From: Edaphochlamys debaryana
Lineage: Eukaryota > Chlorophyta > Chlorophyceae > Chlamydomonadales
Assembly (NCBI GenBank): GCA_016858145.1
Contig: JAEHOE010000048.1
Location: 248,001 to 312,000 of the forward strand
Direction of reading: 5' to 3'
DNA length: 64,000 bases
The translations under genes were made by a program, and so were the position numbers. The stretch's first letter is position 1. Every line of letters starts with the position of its first letter. Below the pieces are notes generated by a model. The model did not search any database. It was not told the origin of the DNA and saw only the letters and a list, made by a program, of their open reading frames with translations. Shown here piece after piece: positions 56,333 to 64,000 of the stretch.

Positions 56333-59300
56333 ATGCAGTCAGAAGCTAACTTGGCGCTGCGCCTGCTCTCGGGGCTACGCGGCGCAAGAACAGCCTCGTC
56401 AGCCGTTGGGCAACTTGTCGGGGGACATGGCCATGCGCTGCGGGCCTCTCGTTTCCCCGGCGTGGGCGCTGGAGCAGCAAGATTGAAGGCTCATCATCTC
56501 TCACACTCACACCATCACGAGGCCGCACCCAGCTTCGGATTCTCGGTTAGCGCTGCTGCCAAACTCAGTGCCGCGGTCGTCGGCTTGGGCTACATATGTG
56601 AGTCGGATTTGTGTTAACCTGAGCATACGAGTCACAGTGGGAACAGAATTGACAGCGATGGCAGGGTCATTGCCCTCCCCGAAACGCCCGCAGTGCCAGC
56701 GGCCTCGCTGTCCGACGAACCGAACCACGCCTGCGATATATATCGATTCCCTTGGATGCAGCTCCTCGCGTATCGGCAGGGTTTGCGCCACAGCCTGCCA
56801 CGTCCGCCGGTACTGCTCTGACCGCGTCCCCCCCCACGTGTGGCCCCCATACCAGGTGGCGGTACTGAGCCCGGAGGTGTTGCCACTGCACTGTCCGCGG
56901 CCGCCCTTCTCAACGGCGCTCTCCTCGCGCACGAGGCGGGCCACCTGGCCGCAGCGCGGGCTCTGGGCGTGGCTGTTCGGGAATTCTCCGTGGGCGTTGG
57001 CCCTTCGGTTGCATGGTGGACGGTGAGCGCCGACCGTCTGTGACAGCGCCCAGTCCACGTGCTCCCCTTGGCCCCAACCACCCCTTCGCCCAGATTCCCG
57101 GACTCAACCGTCCAGCCTTTTCCCACCACTCGCCCGCCGTGTACCCACTGTCCACTCATTCCCCTTCCCACCCCACCACAACGCCCTCTCTCCCTCCTCC
57201 AGGGCGCCCAAGGCACCACCTACCGCCTCCGAGCGCTGCCGCTCTTCGGCTATGTGTCCTTCCTCACCGGCGCCAACCTGGCGGAGGCGGGGCCCGGGGC
57301 GCTGCGCGGCGCCGGCGGCAGGCCCCTGCGGCTGCTGGAGGCCCTCAGCCCCGGCCGCCGAGCGCTGGTCATGGCGGCGGGCGTGGCGGGCAACATCGCC
57401 GTGGCAGCCGCGTTCGTGGCCTACCAGGTGGGCCCATCGGTTGCCGTGGAGGTTTAGGTCATGATATGCTCTCAAGGGCGTTCGGGCCGGTCGGGTGCCA
57501 TGTGGCCAAAGGCACGGCTGAAGGGTGCTGGGGAGTAAGTAGATGCAGTTCGACTTGGGTGCGAGGGGGGTGCTGACAGGCACGAAGGGCAGGCAGCCCA
57601 CTGCAGCGCTCACCCTCGTACGCCGGCCGCTGTGGTGTCCGCAGGTGTGGGGCTACGGCGAGCTGACGGCGGTGGTGCGCCCGGGCGCTCGGGTGCGGCT
57701 GGCGGACGGCTTCGATGCAGGGCCGGGCGGCCCCGAGGGCAGCCTGGAGGCGGAGGTGGCGGCGGCGGCGCGGCGGGCCAGTGGCGCGGCGGCCGGCAGC
57801 CAGCGGCTGTGCGCGGGCGATGTGCTGCTGGCGGTGGGGGACCAGGTCCTGCCGGCCGGTGGTGACGCGGTGAGCGGGGGGTGCTTGGGGCGGCGTGGTA
57901 GTCTTACCGGGATGCTTTGAGTGCGGTCCAAAGAAAACGTTGATGGGGCCTGGGTTTGCATCGTCCGAGGAGCGAAGAGAGTTGGTCGGAGAGAGATTAT
58001 GCAGTAGCTGACTAAGCTACCTTCCGGGCCGACAGGACATGCAGCTGGTGAAGGCGATGGAGGCGGCGGCGGCGGCCAACGGCGGCCCTGTGGAGGGCGG
58101 CGTGGAGGCGGCGGCGGCGCTGGCTGGCGTGCGGCTGACGGTGCTGCGGCAGGCGGGCGGCGCGGAGGCGGCGGTGTCGACCGCGCCCATGCGGGCCGAG
58201 GTGCTGAGCCTTGAGGCGTCGGACCTATTCAGGTGGGTAATGCGAGGGATGCCACAGCAAGGTGCCTCTGGGCTGGGGAGACACGTGTAAGGAGCTGAAG
58301 GTGTGACTTGTGTAGAGGTTGCCGGACAGAGCTGGGGACCTGGGTGTGTGGTGCTTGACTCTGCCTGCCTTCCTGCCTGTCCCCAGGTACGAGGCCCTGT
58401 CCCTGGGCCCCAACCGGACCCCCGGCTACCGCCCTCCCGAGGGCCTGGGCGAGGCGCTGGCTATGACCGGCCGGGAGCTGTCCAGGTGGGGAGCGGGCCT
58501 GTAGCGGAGCTGGGGGGGCAGGGACTTGGTTGGTGGCAGCGCAAGCCGGACCCGCTTCCAGATAAGCTGGGTACCAACTGACTTGAGCACCCCTTTCCGC
58601 CCTACCCACGCAGCTGGTCGCAAGGCGTCTTGAGCGGCTGGGCCGACGCCATGGCTGCGGGCATCTCGTTCGCGTCGGGCAGCCCCTCGACCTCCTCCTC
58701 CTCCTCCACGACCCCGGCAACCGACTCCAACCACCTGGTGGGGCCCCTGGGCCTCGTGGCCTGCGCCGCAGCCGCAGCCGTGGCCGCGGACCGCGAGTCC
58801 CACGCCCACACCACCTACCACGCCACCTCCTCCTCCTCGGCCACCACCTCGGGCGCCGCCTCCACTGCGGCCGCCGAGGCCGTTGCTGCGTACGGCAAGG
58901 ACGTACGGCAGGGCCGGCCTCCCGTACTCTTGGATCTTGGGATCCAGCTGAATCTGCAGCTGGCGGCGCTCAACCTGCTGCCCCTGCCCGTGCTGGACGG
59001 GGGGCAGCTGCTGCTGGTGGCCCTCGAGGTGGGGCCTCGAAGGGGGAGGGGGGGAAACAGGGGGGCTCCGGGGTGTCGGGAAGCAACCGTTTAAGCTGGA
59101 TTTGGCACTGGAGCGCGGTCTGGGGCTGCAATTAGCGTTCCAGCACCCAGCCCCAGCACCCAACGGGTGCCGTGCACATCTGCACTGGCTGGCTCGTGGC
59201 TGTTCGACATCAAGGCCTTGCCTAACCTCATCAGCCCCTGCTGCCCTGGGAACCACCCGCAGGCGATCCGCGGCGGCCGGCGCTTGCCTCCGCACGTGGA

Positions 59301-59688
59301 GCGCGCGGCGCTGGTGCTGAGCGGCCTGGCGGTGGCGGGGTGGACCCTGGCGCTGAGCGCTGCGGACGTGGTGGGGCTGGCCAGCAAGGCGGCCAGCGGA
59401 GTGGCGGTGAGCGGGGCTTGGGATTGCGGGGCTTGGGGTTGCAGGGGGCATGTGCGTGTGTATCCGGGGTGGCCGAAGCCGCTCTGCGCGGCAGGCAAGC
59501 TGGGGTTTGAGGTCAGCGTTGTTTGGCAAACCCTTCTTTACCAAACCCTGACCTCTTGCCTGCTTTGCTCCCTTCCGCAGACGGTGCTGGCGCCCGGGCA
59601 GCAGGTGCAGGTCCAGGTGTCGATGTCGGCCCCCGCGCGTGGCTCGCTGGGCCTGGTCACCGCCGAGCCTGGTGCTTTCGCCACCTAG
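56333..59688 (+). CDS. M50 site-2-type metalloprotease, probably organellar (614 aa)
   Basis: Nine exons: 56333-56597, 56856-57022, 57203-57427, 57645-57869, 58036-58232, 58387-58485, 58614-59028, 59263-59406 and 59581-59688 (1,845 nt). It has the zinc-binding HEAGH at residues 114-118 in a hydrophobic helix and LPLFGYV, equivalent to the PLGGYV loop of RseP-like proteases. A PDZ-like region follows at ~220-360, and NLLPLPVLDGGQ has the third zinc ligand in LDG (520-522). Together these define an intramembrane metalloprotease of the RseP/S2P type. The first ~85 residues are Arg/Ala/Ser-rich with a His cluster (AHHLSHSHHHEA) and look like an organelle transit peptide; chloroplast is most likely by analogy to plant homologues. 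Ser/Thr-rich insertions at ~405-495 lengthen it. Confidence 0.87.
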
Positions 59689-61027
59689 GCGGAATGCGGT
59701 GGTATGCCCCGATACTACGCCGTAGTACGCCCGTGCGGGCGTATGGAACATCATTTGAGGCGGCAGGTTGCGTCGAACGCGGGGCACCGCACTGGCTTAT
59801 GGAATGGGAAAGAGCGCGCGTTGGCAATGCTGGTTTAGGGTTTCTGCTTCGCACGCAGCACGTGTTGGATTGGGTACACCTGCGCTCGACGCACGGAAGA
59901 TTGAGTGCGCTCGGTAACTGCAGGAAGGTTCATGGTTGTGTTCGTACCAATTCTTTCGTGCAACGCAGCTCCCCCTCATCCTGGCGGGAGGGTTGATGCC
60001 CCACCCCGGCGGGAGGGTTGAGGACGTGAATGGGTGAGGATGGATGAAAGCACCCAAGCAGTAATAGTAGGCTAGGGAGCTGGGACACGGTACCTCGGGT
60101 ACCTGAAAGACTTGAAGTGTAGTTATGAGATTGGGCCGGAACGCCAAGGCATCACGCCTTAATAGAGTGGAAGCGAGACATGTTTGACAACGAGCGTTTG
60201 AGAGCATGGTGTGCGTTTGAGAGGGGCAGATGGGGAGCAGGGATGGTTCCGTTCGTTTCTATTGTGGTCACGAGGGGCCTAAGTTGTAGGGCGGTGCGCA
60301 TTCAACCGCCGGCACTCAGGCCCGGTTCTTGACCGTTGGGGAGCACGCCAGTACGGCAAGTTAATGCTTACTTGAAGGCTCAAGGGAGCTGAGGGGCTCG
60401 CATCACAGCCCACCAGGGAGAAGCACGCACCAAGGGCCGCCTGGGTTACAGGGTTGGCCTTGACATTCTTTCCCATTGGTTGGATAGCTTTTGGTTGGGT
60501 GCGTTGTATGGCGGCATGGAAGAAGAGGGCTCCCGTACTCATGATGTTGGGACAGTAGTAGAGTTGGACCAGGATACGGAGCGGCGTGCAGTACAGAGGC
60601 TATCTGGGAGCGCCCAAGTACAGACGAGTTCACAGCAACAGGAAGGCCTGACTGTGGCAGGGCACCCGCAAAGGTCCTTGCAACGGTCTTTGGCAGAGCG
60701 ACAATGCTCTACCCTTGTAACATACACACGTGGCTGATATTTGGCGCACAGCTTCGCCCTTCTGCGCTGTGACAGTTGCAGCCAGCTGGGAGGAATACCG
60801 GGCTGAGCCTGGGCTTCGGTGTCCCTGGGTTTGCACATGCGCTTGCAGGCGGACGCTGGGTCTGGCTCAGCTACGTTACGCTTACACCGTCTCGGGGGCA
60901 TTGTGTCCTGAAGCTTAGCCTGCCCTGCCCCCTCTCGACCTCAATATGGCTCTCCCGGTCCCGTTACCATCTAATTCCACCACCAGGGGCTCCTCAAACC
61001 TCGACGCCCACACCCTCCCCCAACTCC
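59689..61027. other. Convergent intergenic region
   Basis: About 1.34 kb between the metalloprotease (+) and the unknown-family gene (-). A TGTAA, the usual green-algal polyadenylation signal, occurs at 60716-60720 (+), and its complement at 60445-60449 would suit the minus-strand gene. Either could be chance. No coding region is supported. Confidence 0.4.
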
Positions 61028-64000
61028 CTAGTGTGCCTCGTTGCAGCCCACCTCCCCTGCCCCCTTCCCTGCAGTCTCCCCCGCCGCCACCCCATCACTG
61101 TCCGCGGCCTCCACAGGTGTCAGCCACTCTTCGCCCAGCACCACCAGCGCCAGCCCCGACGCCGCCAGCTCCCCCACGTCCAGCACGCGCCTCGCCTGCC
61201 GCCGCATCAGCCGCCGCACGAGGCCGTCGTAGGCGGCTCGCACCATTCTGGCCTCTTCGGGCAGCTGGCTCAGATCCTCGTCCGGGCCCGTGGCTGACTC
61301 TGCGGCACAGACCACATCGGACTGCATCTCGGGGGGTACGGGGTCCAGCCCCAGGAGCCTGCAGGGCCGCGTCAGGTGCGGGGGGTGGAATGAGTGGGCT
61401 GCGCCTGAGCCTGGGCTGTCTGGGCGACCGTCTGCGGGAAGGGTCCAGGCCCCAGGGCGCTAGGTGGGGGCGCTAGCCCGGCGGCTTGCGCGCGGCGTGG
61501 CTGAGGCCTCAAGGCAGGAGGTCTGTGACACTTCACTCCCATCTGCACCGGCCCTACACCCTTCCCTGCCCCGCCTTTCTGCGCGCACAACTTGCAATTC
61601 TCGCTGGCAGGATCGCCCGCGGCAAGTGCGCTCTTCCGCGCTCCCCGATCCACCTGCTCTGCACCCGGCCGAGGGCGTTGTCCAGCCGCAGGCCCCAGAA
61701 GGGCGTGACCTGCACCCGCATCGCCGGGCGCCTGGGCAGGCCGGCGGCGTCCAGCACGAGCTCCCGAAACCGTGCCCTGTCCTGCTGCATCACCACCTCG
61801 TCATCCAACTCCAGCCCCTCGGGGACACAGCAGGGGTCGAGGTCATCCCACTCCAGCGCCTCAGCCCAGGCGAGGCGCGGGTCGAGGAGCAGGCCCTGCC
61901 TGACGCGGTCCGTGCCTTCGCCAAGGGCTTGGCCTGGGCCGAGCTTGGAGAGGAGCGCGTGGGCTGCGCACAGGGGGCAGGGCGGCGGGGGAGTGGGCAG
62001 TGGGGTTCCGGTGGCAGGCGGAGCCGTGAGAGGGGAGGGGCAGGCGGGGGATGTGGAGTGGAACTGGAGGGACAAGCGCCCGGCGGCGAAGAAGCGGAGC
62101 AGCAGTATAGTACGGCAGCGTGGTGGGCGTTTGGGGCCTGAACAGCCTCACCTTCGTCGGGTGCAACGAACTCCGCGAGCTCGTCCAGCACATCCACGCA
62201 CGCATGCCAAACCGCCACGGACGAGCAAGGACCGCGGTACGGCACGGGCACAATGAGAGTGTCAAGCTTGTTGGTGGCGCCGACCTGTTAGGAGAGCATG
62301 GCCGGCGGTTGGGATCACAAAGCAGCGAGTGCGGAAACGTGCACCCCAAGCCCCAGCTCACCTTGGCCAGGGCCTCCACCGCCTCCGCCAGCTCCGCCTC
62401 CGCCGCCTGCCGCCGCCGCTGCCGCTCCTCCTCCGGCGCCCCCTCGCAGCTGCCGTCGCCGCGACCGCCAACGGCCACCACGGCCGCGCCGTCCTTGGCC
62501 AGCGCTGCCTCCACGGCCGCCGCCAGGGCCGCCACGCTGCGGAGTGGCCAGATGGAGGCTTCAGCAGTAGTAGCAGGCCATCAAAGTGCGAGGATGGACA
62601 AGCGCAGCCACCCGCGCTCTGCGCCAGCCCTCCCCTGAGGCCCGAGCCCTCCACCGCCACCCTGCACCCACCGATCGCCGCCTTCCGCCTGCCCCAGCGG
62701 CGCACAGCTCGAGGCCTGCAAGGTCTCCAGCGTCTCCAGGGCCACTGCTACCGACCCCCAAACGTGCACCAACCCAGCTGCAACTTTCAGGCCCACGGTC
62801 CCGCCTGCGGCTTGGGACAAAGAAAAGCACGTCTCCATTCCCTCCGGGCCCTTGCCGGGAATGCTCCAGGCGGGGCCACCGTCCCTGGTTGCGACGCCAG
62901 GCGCTGCGGCCCACGGGGGCGGCGGGGCTGAGGTGCGGTCCAGCGGCTGTACCACGGCGGTGCCCCCGCCGTCCGCAGCGAGCGGAAGCACGTCTGAGTA
63001 AAGCCAGACGCGGACCGCGTTGCTGGCGGCTGCTGCGCTGACGGCCAGCACGGCGGCTGCGGGGCCGTCCGCACGTAGATTAATGGGGTGAAGTACCTGG
63101 GGCAGAGGAGGCCGGGGCCAGGCGGGGTTCGCTCGAGCCTGAAACCGAAGGCCTAGGGCTACGAGGCTACACTTATCAGGGACCGGTGCTGACCCGATCT
63201 TTGGTCCGCAGCCACGCTCCTCCAACCCGAACCCGGTCCAGCTTCCCTTGTCGTTTGCACCGGTCAAGACTCTCCGTGCGCTCACCTGCGACAGCAAGCC
63301 TCGTGCCAGCCGCACACGGGGTCCGAGCCGTCCTAGCGCCGAGCTGCTGAGGAACAAAGATCCATCGTCCTCCTCCTCCTCGTCCTCCTCCTCGTCCGAC
63401 TCGACCTCATCGTCGTTTGATGCTCCAGGCCCTTCACTGCCTGCGCATACCTCTCCACGCCCGTACGGCTGCAGTACGACGCCCGGCAGCCAACCGCCCA
63501 GCACGGTATCCATCGTGCGCTTGAGCTGCGGAAGGAAACGGCCCAAGCGTTGGGCACAGATCATGACCGAAAGAACAAGGCCGCAAAGCTGCGTGTACCG
63601 ATACTCTCTGATCATTGATACGCAGCCGGGACCCTGATGTATCCGGCTACTCTGCATACACGTGCCACGCGCTTGCCCCTTGTTGTGCAGCCGGGGCCTT
63701 CACCCACACCCAGGCTTCTGCGGGTTGCAAGCATACCTGAGCACTGCTGGCTCGCTTCCAGAGCTCCCGGGCTGCAAGGAAGGCCGTGGCGGCGGCGGCA
63801 GCAGGGTGTGATGGCACTCGCGGGAAGGCCGCGGCATCAGCGTCGACAGGCCTCACGCTCATGCCCCGGCAAGCGGACCGCACCGCATTGCCGTACTTCC
63901 GCCCGCCGCGCTTGCGGGCCGAGGACAGTGCCGTAGCCACTGCCTCCAGATCGGGAAGCGAGGCGCCGGCGGGGAAGGACGATGCAGGGAGCGCGGACGC
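61028..64000 (-). CDS. Unknown-family protein, paralogue of the 8370-13005 gene (5' part outside window)
   Basis: Seven exons are visible on the minus strand: 63737-64000 (open at the edge), 63286-63525, 62672-63096, 62362-62536, 62152-62284, 61654-61933 and 61028-61358. Each corresponds in order and phase to exons 3-9 of the plus-strand gene at 8370-13005. Conserved blocks are YGNAVR, LAARELW, LKR...GWLPG, SNAVRVWL, the charged helix EGAPEEERQRRRQAAEAEL, GPCSSVAVWHAC, EALEWDD, MRVQVTPFW and RRQARRVLDVGELAASG. It differs in having an acidic Glu/Asp run (DEEEDEEEEDD) and a longer C-terminal tail. No known domain was recognised; function unknown. Confidence 0.72.

Overview
The window looks like nuclear DNA of a chlorophycean green alga of the Chlamydomonas/volvocine type. 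It is GC-rich and has intron-dense genes with short GT(G/A)-AG introns. It encodes Ala/Gly/Pro/Ser-rich low-complexity proteins, a chloroplast-targeted light-harvesting-family protein, plant-type NPSN t-SNAREs and a Ser-Pro glycoprotein-like domain. I cannot name the species. Exon models were built by hand from splice consensus, reading phase and, where possible, comparison of paralogues inside the window. The main models close in frame from ATG to stop.

Layout. 1-7581: two tandem minus-strand copies of a DUF4436-type membrane protein. The left copy runs off the window and carries a small hAT-type element in an intron. The right copy has an in-frame stop. 8370-13005 (+): a 1029-residue protein of unknown family whose paralogue lies inverted at 61028-64000 (-). 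14471-27093 (-): a very large coiled-coil protein (about 3,480 residues) with a long low-complexity C-terminal half. 27508-30548 (+): an LHC-superfamily protein with an unusual N-terminal membrane extension, head-to-head with the coiled-coil gene. 31795-40621 (-): a fusion of a protein-isoaspartate methyltransferase (PIMT) domain to a BTB domain. One 3.66-kb intron of that gene holds a tRNA-Ile/tRNA-Ala pair and a rearranged duplicate of the same locus. 41490-50838 (+): three tandem NPSN-type Qb-SNARE genes that differ mainly in their lumenal tails. 51831-55578 (-): a membrane-anchored alpha/beta hydrolase. 56333-59688 (+): an M50 site-2-type metalloprotease.

The genes do not form an operon or one pathway. 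The recurrent theme is local duplication followed by divergence and patchy homogenisation (DUF4436 pair, SNARE triplet, tRNA locus, unknown-family pair). The most novel-looking items are the PIMT-BTB fusion (a candidate cullin-3 adaptor that parallels the animal PCMTD/SOCS-box proteins), the t-SNARE with an extensin-like Ser-Pro ectodomain, and the LHC protein with an extra N-terminal membrane domain.
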